This document shows positions 46,601 to 53,967 of a stretch of 64,000 bases of DNA, one piece after another (within the stretch, counting starts at the first letter, position 1; every line of letters starts with the position of its first letter). The position numbers and the translations under genes are program-made. The notes beneath the pieces are model-generated. The model was not told where the DNA came from. It was given only the letters and a program-made list of their open reading frames with translations, and did no database searches. Source of the stretch: a bacterium (GTDB lineage: Bacteria; Orphanbacterota; Orphanbacteria; Orphanbacterales; Orphanbacteraceae); assembly GCA_025782575.1 (NCBI GenBank), contig JALGYY010000044.1, positions 60,973-124,972 of the forward strand. Reading direction: 5' to 3'.

Positions 46601-48554
46601 CGAGTTACCACAGGGAAGGTCTGATGATTCCGGCACCTGCGTCGCACATGTCAACGTCGAACAATGCATGGGAGCGCTCTTTACGTTTACACCCGATCTT
46701 CTCGAAAGGGTCGGCTACGGAGACGAGGCCAGCTTCCCGATTCGCGGGCAGTGGCACATAGATTTCTCGATGCGTTGCTGCCGGGCAGGTTTTAATGATC
46801 CTCGCCATTTCTTTGATATCCGAGAGAGCAACCGGTATATCGAACTGCAGAACAATCTTCGCAGTGACTACCGTTGCGCCATTGAATGGGGCGATGAGTA
46901 TCGGAAGACTAAAAAGCCGGCCGAGATGGAGAGACGCCGGCGCGTTCTTGAAGACACCACACGAGTCTTTGTCGATCGCCCGGAGAACAAGCGAGTGAGC
47001 AAGCCTGCCGATATCAGTCATTTCTTCGATCGCGTATACGTTCTAAACCTTGATCGGAGGCCGGAACGTTGGGCGCGCATTCGCGAGACGGCCGGTAAAT
47101 ACGGGCTGAATGTGGAGCGTTTCCCCGCGGTTGACGGCAACCTGGAGCCCCACCTCTCGGATTGGAGAGAATATTCGAGCAGAAATCCGTCAAAACTGCC
47201 GCCGGGGATGCGGCCGGTGAAAAACTCTCGCGAGTACTACCTCGACTATCATACCGAGCGCGCAAGAGTCGCATTCGTGGAGCAGCGGCTAGGCAGGAAG
47301 GCGATACAGAGTCCTGGAGCATGGGGTTATCTGAAGACCATGATCGCGCTGCTGGAGCAGGCCATGAAGGATGATTTGCAATCAGTCCTCGTGTTGGACG
47401 ACGACGCCTGCTTTCATCATGAGATCGGCGATTTGTTCATGCGATTCAAGGAGCCTCTGCCCGCTGACTGGAAGATACTGCAGATGGGTACTTTGCAGTA
47501 TCAATGGGGCGATGACTACATCTCGTGGGTCTCAGATAATCTGTACAGGTGCAACGGTTGTAGTGTGGGGTCCCATGCTGTCGGATTGCACCGATCAGTC
47601 TTCCCCCTCCTTCTCAGTCATTGCTATCGTTTTGATCTCCCCTATGACGAGGGCGCTCTCCATTATGCTAAACGCGAATTCCAGTCCCGCTCATACACGT
47701 TCCATCCGAACCTGATCATCCAGGATACGAGTACCAGCGATATTCTCTCGTCCAAGGTTCAGGAGAGGGAGGGCACGAAAGAAGGGAACGTCTATCGGTG
47801 GAGGCTCGCCGACTACGACATCCACCCGGACCGGGAGGGGGTGGGGCCTCGGGTGATCTGGGCATGCGGCACGCGAACAGGCGGAGGATTCCTGATCACC
47901 ATGACGCGTGCACTCATACAGGATGATCTCCGGCCGACTGCCGGCATATCGATCGGCCGACTGGATCGTGAGGATCCGGATCGAACACCAGACCTGAAGT
48001 CCTTTTTCGCCAAAGGGAAACCGTGGGAGTATATTGAGCGCTTTGGTCTTGTCTCGTTGAAAATAGAAGAGCCCGGCGTGGATGACCTGCTTCCGACACT
48101 TGCCGATCGGTATCGGGGTGCGAAGGTGTTGATGACGATTCGCCGGATCGAAGAAACCATCACATCTCATTTCAATATCAAGCAGTGGGGTGCGCCGGAA
48201 AGCAGCATTCTGGAGTGGTATCGCCGGGGGATTGATCATTTTGAATCGCTCGCCGAGAGAGGGCAGCTCTTTGTGCTGAACATTGACGAGCCCGGTGCTT
48301 TTGACATCGCGCATATGGCCGCCTACCTCGGATGCGAGGTCAGTGCAAGAGCAATGAATATGGCTGAGAACTGGCCGATCCTCAATGATCTCAACCACCA
48401 GAAGCAAAAGGCCGGGGAGCATTTCAAGAGTAGGGAAAAGCCCCCGGAAATCGACACCCTGCATGAGCGCAATCCCTGGCTCGCCCGAGTGGAACAGCGC
48501 TACAGGGACTTGTGGCGGCTCTGTTCCACAGTTCCTGTTGACCATAGCGGGTAG
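43674..48554 (+). CDS. 1626-residue multi-module enzyme: FkbM methyltransferase, coiled coil, beta domain, GT-A, GT2, GT25, sulfotransferase-like
   Basis: Domains in order: an FkbM methyltransferase (about 15-230, SAM motif VLDVGAHIGNHT near 66 and LLKIDVEGSEVSVLKGA); a coiled coil (about 245-400); a beta-rich domain (about 444-580, LFRDSFESSWCDWEP). Next is a GT-A-like domain (about 594-790, VVASMASVPGRRNILHDAV and FTCDDDIIYPPDYV), then a GT2 domain (about 838-1080, LAITTYNRREYLEACL, VVADDGSTDDTLEY, FKADDDVVF). A GT25 domain follows (about 1118-1370, VYVLNLDRRPERW, VLVLDDDACF). Last is a sulfotransferase-like domain (about 1390-1600, WACGTRTGGGFLITMTRAL, VLMTIRRIEETITSHF). All key acidic motifs are present. 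There is no signal peptide, so it acts in the cytoplasm on the growing glycan. The GTG start has AAGGAG upstream. The frame is uninterrupted over 4.9 kb, so the fusion is real unless misassembled. Confidence 0.88.
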   Translation: MSSNNPDRSRESKVDSIRFTSYGKDVRFHLPDPGDHVQGIISREKGFYEADMLSDMRTRLRHDQLVLDVGAHIGNHTIFFGVICCSKVVAIEPNPHLFEILKKNIALNQLDDKVIALGQAAGNKPGLGRLSIPDPRNLGKTQVIRADNGDTEIVRIDDLHLNSPVSLLKIDVEGSEVSVLKGAKKTIQQDHPLIYVEAIEEENLADILELLSESGYWAVGNFNWTPTYLFMPAVSGQEQIAALMACVDLSRNDLLKKIEKLESRIDAQLQAEGRAVSQESEYHKGLDDRIATLARQSEDALLKLGGEVSALTGKNVLMADQLSKLEAQFRVRILELENRVEEATRMRDQAIRECRVQEKSIRELRDQLAAAENHARQMADSLALRFGQTLGDALNHPVSGLLQLPGRLAGIAAERIRRGRTHVDRDSSHLTARIPPTTTGLPPGTLFRDSFESSWCDWEPNQNVRMESGGRFIVRQNESTPGIRKSGVRVSPSASYSFKLSGNFNVRNMRAFFRVIDEDTSTDLCSVSHFQGDHVSVVTIRTLPETNTIGIFILVEAPVLDDNCLIRYVELLLDEEEDGIFPAGSDMRTLGHPVVASMASVPGRRNILHDAVMSLLPSIDQLHLFLNGYEEVPEFLDHAKITVSRSQVFGDNGDAGKFFHVQADGPGYRFTCDDDIIYPPDYVDRMIEKLALYNHEAVVGVHGVLWKQPLKDPYDRDSRHVIHFAGMSERDRSVHVLGTGTLAFHTSTLSLRRNDFQFPNMADIWFALKCQEQHVPLVCIERSNSWLVANRGAGAETNIFDHSTENAGTSLDSSRVQGHVVRSHQPFTIHSVRTAKAKREKLVLAITTYNRREYLEACLNSFIETRDPAFDWVVIVADDGSTDDTLEYLRRLEFPHELHIIHNKRRFAVGQTNTIFELCKKIGFDMAFKADDDVVFKQDGWDRAYLDAVRLSGWKHLCYLNQQHFEELRRRTDEGYELPQGRSDDSGTCVAHVNVEQCMGALFTFTPDLLERVGYGDEASFPIRGQWHIDFSMRCCRAGFNDPRHFFDIRESNRYIELQNNLRSDYRCAIEWGDEYRKTKKPAEMERRRRVLEDTTRVFVDRPENKRVSKPADISHFFDRVYVLNLDRRPERWARIRETAGKYGLNVERFPAVDGNLEPHLSDWREYSSRNPSKLPPGMRPVKNSREYYLDYHTERARVAFVEQRLGRKAIQSPGAWGYLKTMIALLEQAMKDDLQSVLVLDDDACFHHEIGDLFMRFKEPLPADWKILQMGTLQYQWGDDYISWVSDNLYRCNGCSVGSHAVGLHRSVFPLLLSHCYRFDLPYDEGALHYAKREFQSRSYTFHPNLIIQDTSTSDILSSKVQEREGTKEGNVYRWRLADYDIHPDREGVGPRVIWACGTRTGGGFLITMTRALIQDDLRPTAGISIGRLDREDPDRTPDLKSFFAKGKPWEYIERFGLVSLKIEEPGVDDLLPTLADRYRGAKVLMTIRRIEETITSHFNIKQWGAPESSILEWYRRGIDHFESLAERGQLFVLNIDEPGAFDIAHMAAYLGCEVSARAMNMAENWPILNDLNHQKQKAGEHFKSREKPPEIDTLHERNPWLARVEQRYRDLWRLCSTVPVDHSG

Positions 48555-48606
48555 TGGTGGAAGCGGCATCGCGAGCCATACGTATTGGCATTCCGGAAAT
48601 TCTTAG

Positions 48607-49425
48607 ATGATTGATCTCACAATCGTAACTGTGAACTATGGAAGTTCACAGCTCCTGGCCAAGTGCCTGGAGTCACTGCGACCTGCTTTGGCGACAATAC
48701 CAGCGGAAATACTCGTATATGACAACGGTTCCGATGATCCCGGCCTCCCTGAGATTTTGCGCACTGTTCCCGAAGCGCGCCCGATCTCGGGAAAGAGGAG
48801 GGTATCCTTCGGAGCGGCCAACAATGCTTGCGCTGCGGAAGCACTCGGAGCTTACTTCCTCTTTCTCAATCCTGACACGACCGCGAAACCCGGGGCCATC
48901 GAGACACTTCTTGCGTTCATGAAGTCTCACGCCCGCTGCGGTTCCGCAGGGCCACTGCTTGTGGACGAGAGAGGGCGAATCGAGTTTTCCTTTGCTCGGG
49001 ACCCGGGGATTCTCTCCGAAGCTCTCATGCTTCTGAGAAAGCGCTTGTCAGGCACGAGTCCGCCGATGATGCAAAACGGGGGGAAACCTGGGAAAATTGA
49101 TTGGATTTCGGGCGCTGCCATGTTGGTCAGACGAGAAGCGTTCGAGCAGGTCACCGGCTTCGATGAGGAATATCCCCTCTATTTTGAAGATGCAGATCTC
49201 TGCCGCAGGATGCGGCGCTTCGGCTGGCAAATCGCATACTGCCCCGATGCCAGGATCATTCACAAGCGGGGGGGGACGCAGACAGACCCTATAAGGCAGG
49301 ATTCGAAATATCGAAGGAGCCAGCTCCGTTACTATCGGAAGCATCGAGGACTGATCGAGAACTACTTGCTGCGATTATACTTGCGGTTGCGCGGGGGCGG
49401 AAATTCAGACTCCGAACCCAGGTAG
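48607..49425 (+). CDS. Family 2 glycosyltransferase (rhamnosyltransferase-like)
   Basis: 272 residues with TIVTVNYGSSQLLAKCLESL, VYDNGSDD, the metal-binding FLNPDT and WISGAAMLVRREAFEQVTGFDEEYPLYFEDADLCRRMRRFGW, the usual pattern of WbbL-like rhamnosyl- or related transferases. It lies 52 bp after the multi-module gene and ends the polysaccharide locus. Confidence 0.92.
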   Translation: MIDLTIVTVNYGSSQLLAKCLESLRPALATIPAEILVYDNGSDDPGLPEILRTVPEARPISGKRRVSFGAANNACAAEALGAYFLFLNPDTTAKPGAIETLLAFMKSHARCGSAGPLLVDERGRIEFSFARDPGILSEALMLLRKRLSGTSPPMMQNGGKPGKIDWISGAAMLVRREAFEQVTGFDEEYPLYFEDADLCRRMRRFGWQIAYCPDARIIHKRGGTQTDPIRQDSKYRRSQLRYYRKHRGLIENYLLRLYLRLRGGGNSDSEPR

Positions 49426-49467
49426 GCTATCTCTGGTCCGGCAGATAGAAAACCCGGAAGATCAGCA

Positions 49468-50223
49468 CTAACGCCGCCTGCCCGCTTTCTTTTTTCTCAG
49501 AGTCTTCCTGGCGGGAGCTTTCTTCTTTCGAACGCTTTTCCGGTTGACTCCTTTTTTCGCTGTTTTCTTCCGTACAGTTTTCCTGGCCGGTGACCGCCGT
49601 GTCTTCCTGGTTGTCTTCTTGCGGTTGACGCTCGTTTTCTTGCTCGGCTTCTTGCCGGTCTTCTTCTTTTTTGTAGTCTTTCTACCAGCAGCCTTTTTCT
49701 TGCCCACCTTTTTCTTCGACGGCCGCCTGATCACTTTCCTGGTGGTCTTCTTACCCGTCTTCTTCTTGACCGTCTTCTTTGTCGGTTTTTTCTTGGTTTT
49801 CTTCTTGGTCGACTTCTTCTTCGTGATTTTCTTTTTGGTTGTTTTTCGGGTCGCTACTTTCTTTTTCGGTCTTGTTGCCGTTTTACTCGCTGCCCCGGCA
49901 GCAGCTTTTTTTACCTTCGGCTCTTTCGGCTTCTTGCCGGGATAGACGATCCGACCGCAGGATTCGCAGAGTACCACTTCCGTCGGCATGTTTCGGATCA
50001 CATAGTTCGTGTCGGGGTAGTGCATACCACACCCCTGGCAGACCCCCTCGATTATCGCTGCCAGCGCGAATCCACTTCGTTCACGGCGAAGACGATAGTA
50101 GCGGAGCACGTTCGGATCGACCCGGCGCTCGATTCGTTTGCTTTCTTCCTCCTTCTTGGCCTTGGCCATTCGCTGGCGACCGACCTCGTCCAACTTCAGG
50201 AGGAGTTTAACCTGTCGATTCAT
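49468..50223 (-). CDS. C4 zinc-ribbon protein with histone-H1-like lysine-rich tail
   Basis: 251 residues. Residues 1-55 form a basic, partly helical segment. The zinc ribbon lies at about 60-97 (CQGCGMHYP, then CESCGR), as in the COG1579/zf-RING_7 family. From about 98 to the end (150 residues) the protein is almost entirely Lys, Thr, Arg, Ala and Pro with KKTTKKK/KKKTGKK-like repeats, resembling eukaryotic histone H1 tails and bacterial Hc1/AlgP proteins. COG1579 proteins normally have a long N-terminal coiled coil, which is mostly missing here. Nucleic-acid binding is likely, with a nucleoid or chromosome role suggested by the neighbouring parAB genes. The lysine tract is codon-rich in AAG and AAA. 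Confidence 0.82.
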   Translation of the reverse strand: MNRQVKLLLKLDEVGRQRMAKAKKEEESKRIERRVDPNVLRYYRLRRERSGFALAAIIEGVCQGCGMHYPDTNYVIRNMPTEVVLCESCGRIVYPGKKPKEPKVKKAAAGAASKTATRPKKKVATRKTTKKKITKKKSTKKKTKKKPTKKTVKKKTGKKTTRKVIRRPSKKKVGKKKAAGRKTTKKKKTGKKPSKKTSVNRKKTTRKTRRSPARKTVRKKTAKKGVNRKSVRKKKAPARKTLRKKKAGRRR

Positions 50224-50529
50224 GACTCGCCTTTCGGTTTTGGGGTCGAGTCAGATTCACCGGTTGCCGTTTTTGGAATGCGGAACTGGATGCGAACCCC
50301 TTTGCCGAGAGGAGCTTAAGCATTTCCATAATAGATTTGAAGAAAAAAATGATTCGGTGGGATCAGGTAGGGGATTCAGGAAGACCTCCCACTTTCCCGG
50401 GAGGGGGGAAACCAGGGATCATTCCGGTTCGAATTCGCATGCCGGAAAGAGTGAGCCTGTTGTGTAACTATTTGATTTAAAAAGAGTTATGATCAAATAG
50501 CCGTGTTGGAAATTCCCACAGTCAGCCGA
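50224..50529. other. 306-bp gap between parB and the zinc-ribbon gene
   Basis: No gene. CTATTTGAT/ATCAAATAG forms a 9-bp stem at 50468-50500 with an AT-rich loop, 30 bases after the parB stop. CCTCCC/GGGAGG forms a second near 50385-50405. Either could end parAB transcription. The 50300-50360 part is AT-rich and probably holds the promoter of the zinc-ribbon gene. Confidence 0.45.
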
Positions 50530-51423
50530 TTAGAACGCCGCATCCGACGCTTCCCCCTCTTCACCCAGGATGATTTCGGCGTAGAGCCGCTCAAACTCTT
50601 CATTACCATAGTATTCGATCTCGATAACTCCCCCCTTCGCCTTTTCCTTGATCTGTACCCTCGTTCCCAACCTCTCCCTGAGCCGATCCTCGAACAGGGC
50701 GAGCTGAGGATCCCGCTTTGCCGGATCTGCCGGCTTTAGGCGCCGTTTTCCAGGTTTGACACCTCCCCGCGCCAACTCCTCGGTTCTTCGCACGGAAAGC
50801 CTGTCGCGTAGCACACGCTCGAACAGCCTGTCCCTGACTGCCCCCTCCGGCGCCTGAAGAAGAGCCCGACCATGGCCGGCGCTCAGCTTTCCGTCTGCCA
50901 CTGCACGGAGCATCCTCTCGGCCAGGCGAAGGAGCCGGATCGAATTCGTGATTGAGGAGCGATCTCGGCCGACGACCGCCGATAACTGATCGTGCGTAAG
51001 TCCTTGCTCTTCAATGAGAAGCCGAAACGCTTCCGCCTCTTCCACAGGATCGAGATCCGCCCGCTGCAGATTCTCGATCAGCGCCCACTGGAGCATCTCC
51101 TCGTCGGGGACCTCTCGTATAACGACCGGCACCTGACGAAGACCGGCCTGTTTGGCAGCAAGAAAACGCCTCTCTCCGGCAATGATCTGGAAGCGGTCCC
51201 CTTGAGGCCTTACGACAATTGGCTGGAGAATTCCTTTTTCCTCAATGGATAACGCCAGGCTGGCTATTTTGTCCGGGTCGAATCGGCGCCGAGGTTGTGC
51301 ATCGTTCGGAATGACCCGCTCTACCGGGACTTCATTCAGTGCCCGATCGCTTACGACTTCCGGTTCTTCGCTATTGGCCGACAGCAGTGCGTCGAGACCC
51401 CGCCCCAGTACTCGCTTCGTCAT
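50530..51423 (-). CDS. parB: Chromosome partitioning protein ParB
   Basis: 297 residues. The N-terminal segment RVLGRGLDALL and the CTP-binding/ParB domain (IVVRPQGDRFQIIAGERRFLAAK, ALIENLQRADLDPVEEAEAF) are conserved. The helix-turn-helix (THDQLSAVVGRDRSSITNSIRLLRL) recognises parS. The C-terminal dimerisation part ends GGVIEIEYYGNEEFERLYAEI. ParB loads at the two parS sites upstream of parA and spreads as a CTP-dependent clamp. Its start overlaps the end of parA by 53 bases. Confidence 0.97.
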   Translation of the reverse strand: MTKRVLGRGLDALLSANSEEPEVVSDRALNEVPVERVIPNDAQPRRRFDPDKIASLALSIEEKGILQPIVVRPQGDRFQIIAGERRFLAAKQAGLRQVPVVIREVPDEEMLQWALIENLQRADLDPVEEAEAFRLLIEEQGLTHDQLSAVVGRDRSSITNSIRLLRLAERMLRAVADGKLSAGHGRALLQAPEGAVRDRLFERVLRDRLSVRRTEELARGGVKPGKRRLKPADPAKRDPQLALFEDRLRERLGTRVQIKEKAKGGVIEIEYYGNEEFERLYAEIILGEEGEASDAAF

Positions 51424-52177
51424 TCTCGATCACCTCTCTGGCAAGTTTAAGGTAACACCTTGCGCCCAAACAAGTTACGTCATATAGAAGAATCGGCTTC
51501 CCAAAGCTCGGCGCCTCGCTCAGCCGGACATTTCTGGGGATGACCACCTCAAAGACACTTTCCGGGAAATGGGCCCGGGCCTCCTCGGCTACCTGACGAC
51601 AGAGGTTCAGCCTCTGATCGTACATAGTAAGGAGGACACCTTCCAGGCTGAGATCCGCGTTCAGGTTTTTCTGAATCAGCCGCACTGTGTTTAGAAGCTG
51701 TGTCAGCCCCTCGAGGGCATAGTACTCGCACTGAATCGGAATGAGGACCGAGTCAGCGGCAGCAAGGGCGTTCACCGTCAGCAATCCGAGCGATGGGGGG
51801 CAGTCAATAAAGATGTAGTCGTACTCCGCCTTGATCTTCTCCAGGGTTCGCCGTAACCGGAATTCGCGCGCCATCTCGTTAACCAGCTCAATTTCGGCGC
51901 CCACAAGATTGCGACCGGATGGGAGTAGATCAAGGTATCGAATTTCTGTGCTTTTCAGGATATCCCGAGGGGTCGCGGTCCCCAGAAGCGCCTCGTAGAT
52001 GGTACTTTCCCCATCCTTCGCACGGATACCCAGGCCACTCCCGGCGTTCGCCTGAGGATCCAGATCGACCAGAAGAACGCGCTTCTCCGCGACGGCAAGG
52101 CTGGCTGAGAGGTTGACCGCAGTGGTCGTCTTCCCGACACCCCCCTTTTGATTGGCCACGGTGATGATGCGTCCCAT
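51371..52177 (-). CDS. parA: Chromosome partitioning ATPase ParA (Soj)
   Basis: 268 residues from the ATG at 52177; a GTG four codons upstream is possible. The deviant Walker A KGGVGKTT, LLVDLDPQANAGSGLG and DYIFIDCPPSLGLLTVNAL are present. It moves ParB-parS complexes along the nucleoid. The C-terminus runs about 20 residues past the normal end, into the overlapping parB start. The usual neighbour rsmG/gidB is absent; the upstream gene is a divergent metallohydrolase. Confidence 0.97.
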   Translation of the reverse strand: MGRIITVANQKGGVGKTTTAVNLSASLAVAEKRVLLVDLDPQANAGSGLGIRAKDGESTIYEALLGTATPRDILKSTEIRYLDLLPSGRNLVGAEIELVNEMAREFRLRRTLEKIKAEYDYIFIDCPPSLGLLTVNALAAADSVLIPIQCEYYALEGLTQLLNTVRLIQKNLNADLSLEGVLLTMYDQRLNLCRQVAEEARAHFPESVFEVVIPRNVRLSEAPSFGKPILLYDVTCLGARCYLKLAREVIENDEASTGAGSRRTAVGQ

Positions 52178-52221
52178 TCGACCCCCCACGTGCGGTCTCT
52201 CGCCGCGATTTTGCCACCGGA

Positions 52222-52237
52222 TGTTTCACGTGAAACG
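52222..52237. promoter_or_regulatory. parS site 1
   Basis: TGTTTCACGTGAAACG matches the 16-bp bacterial parS consensus with one difference in the last base. It lies 44 bases upstream of the parA ATG. Confidence 0.92.
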
Positions 52238-52263
52238 TCAGGGGCGGCCCTTTTCCAGCCGCA

Positions 52264-52279
52264 TGTTTCACGTGGAACA
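52264..52279. promoter_or_regulatory. parS site 2
   Basis: TGTTTCACGTGGAACA, one mismatch to the palindromic parS consensus, is centred 42 bp from site 1 (four helical turns). Together they make a natural ParB loading centre next to parAB. Confidence 0.92.
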
Positions 52280-52462
52280 TTCGCCCGCCACTCTCTGGGC
52301 CGGCACGCGGATAGTAAGATAGGATCGAACCCCCGGCAAGGGATTTTGATCGTGGACCAGTGAATCCAATGCGAGAGCTCACCAATTGAGTGCTGTCCAG
52401 GCCGGCCTTTACTTACGGAAGGCTCCCCGCTATTATCCCGTTTGACTGACAGGGAGGATTCA

Positions 52463-53878
52463 ATGGCAACTGAGATTTTTTCGTGGGGAGCCGCCCAGGA
52501 GGTCACGGGCTCCAAGCATTTCCTGCAAACCCCCAACGCACTCATTCAGATTGATTGCGGTATGTTCCAGGGGCGCCGTAAGGATGCTTATGAGCGCAAT
52601 CGTAAGCTGCCGTTCGATTGTGGCGCCGTCAACGCGTGTGTCCTTACCCACGCCCACTTTGATCACTGCGGTAATCTGCCTACACTGGTCAAATCGGGTT
52701 ATGATGGCCCGATCTACGCGACACCCGCCACGAAGGACATTGCCAGGATCATCCTGAACGACTCCGCACACATTCAGCAAAGTGACTCCGCCTGGGCCAA
52801 AAAACGAGCCCGGCGCAGCGGCAGGAAAGACGCCTTTATTCCACTTCCGATTTACGATTTTGAAGATGTCGACCATGTGATGGACAGGTTCGTCGACATT
52901 CGCTACGGCGAGCGAAAGGAAATCGCGCAGGGGATCAACATCACTCTGTACGACGCAGGGCACATTCTGGGATCGGCCTCCGTGGATATGGAAGTGGAAG
53001 AGGGGGGAACGACACATCGCGTCCTCTTCAGCGGAGATCTGGGGCGACGGGACCTTCCGATCCTGAGAGATCCCCAACATCCGCCTACACCCGATGTCTT
53101 CATCGGAGAGAGTACCTACGGCAACCGTTTGCACGAGGAAGTTTCCGAGGTAGACAAAGAGATGGCGGAGGTGATCAACCGGACCGCCGACCGGGGTGGA
53201 AAGATCATCATCCCCGCGTTTGCAGTAGGCCGGACCCAGGAAATAGTCTATTGCGTTCATCTGCTGACGGACAAGAAGATGATCCCCAGCATGCCGGTCT
53301 ATGTGGACAGTCCGATGGCGATCAAAGCAACCCGCGTTTTCCTCGATCACCCGGAGTGCTACGACCAGGAGACGCATGACGCCTTCACCTCGCACTCCAA
53401 GAACCCCTTCGGTTTCGAGGAACTGACTCTCACCCGTACCGTTGAGCAATCCAAGGAGATCAATGAAACGCCTGGTCCGGCCATCATAATCTCCGCGAGC
53501 GGGATGGCGGAATCGGGACGTATCCTTCATCATCTAATGAATAATATTGAAGATCCCCGCGCGACCATTCTTATTGTGGGCTATATGGCGAGCCACACGC
53601 TGGGCCGGCGGATTGTAGAGCGGCACGAAGAGGTCCGAATCTTCGGGCAGGAATTCAAATTGAGAGCTGAAGTAAAAATCCTAAATGCCTTCTCCGCCCA
53701 TGCCGATTTCCAGGAGATCCGGCGCTATCTGGGCCACTATTCGAAGAAGGAACTGCGGGACATCTATCTGGTCCACGGAGAGCCGGACGCGCAGAAAAAC
53801 CTGACCGATGTCCTGGAGAGCGATGGTTTTCGCCACGTGGAGGCGATCCAGTATAAGGAGCGTTACCGGATCGGTTGA
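52463..53878 (+). CDS. Metallo-beta-lactamase/beta-CASP RNA-processing hydrolase
   Basis: 471 residues. The metal motifs are THAHFDHCG (HXHXDH), DAGHILGSAS and SGDLG. The beta-CASP part has PAFAVGRTQEIVY, ISASGMAESGRILHHL and the C-terminal FSAHADFQEI and HGEPDA. It belongs to the YSH1/CPSF73-like group, usually Zn-dependent ribonucleases. The start at ATG 52463 has GGGAGG seven bases upstream. It is divergent from parA. Confidence 0.94.
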   Translation: MATEIFSWGAAQEVTGSKHFLQTPNALIQIDCGMFQGRRKDAYERNRKLPFDCGAVNACVLTHAHFDHCGNLPTLVKSGYDGPIYATPATKDIARIILNDSAHIQQSDSAWAKKRARRSGRKDAFIPLPIYDFEDVDHVMDRFVDIRYGERKEIAQGINITLYDAGHILGSASVDMEVEEGGTTHRVLFSGDLGRRDLPILRDPQHPPTPDVFIGESTYGNRLHEEVSEVDKEMAEVINRTADRGGKIIIPAFAVGRTQEIVYCVHLLTDKKMIPSMPVYVDSPMAIKATRVFLDHPECYDQETHDAFTSHSKNPFGFEELTLTRTVEQSKEINETPGPAIIISASGMAESGRILHHLMNNIEDPRATILIVGYMASHTLGRRIVERHEEVRIFGQEFKLRAEVKILNAFSAHADFQEIRRYLGHYSKKELRDIYLVHGEPDAQKNLTDVLESDGFRHVEAIQYKERYRIG

Positions 53879-53967
53879 TTTTCCGAGGCCGGGACGCCCG
53901 ACGGGTTCTGAATGATGTATAGTAGCCCGGACTTCACATCAGGATTCGAAGCCAGGGACACTCCCCT

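Noticed and set aside
51955..52545. Minus-strand open frame upstream of parA as a possible rsmG/gidB
   Set aside because: The translation reads through the parS palindromes (VSRET/NVPRET) and shows no methyltransferase motif; it is non-coding.
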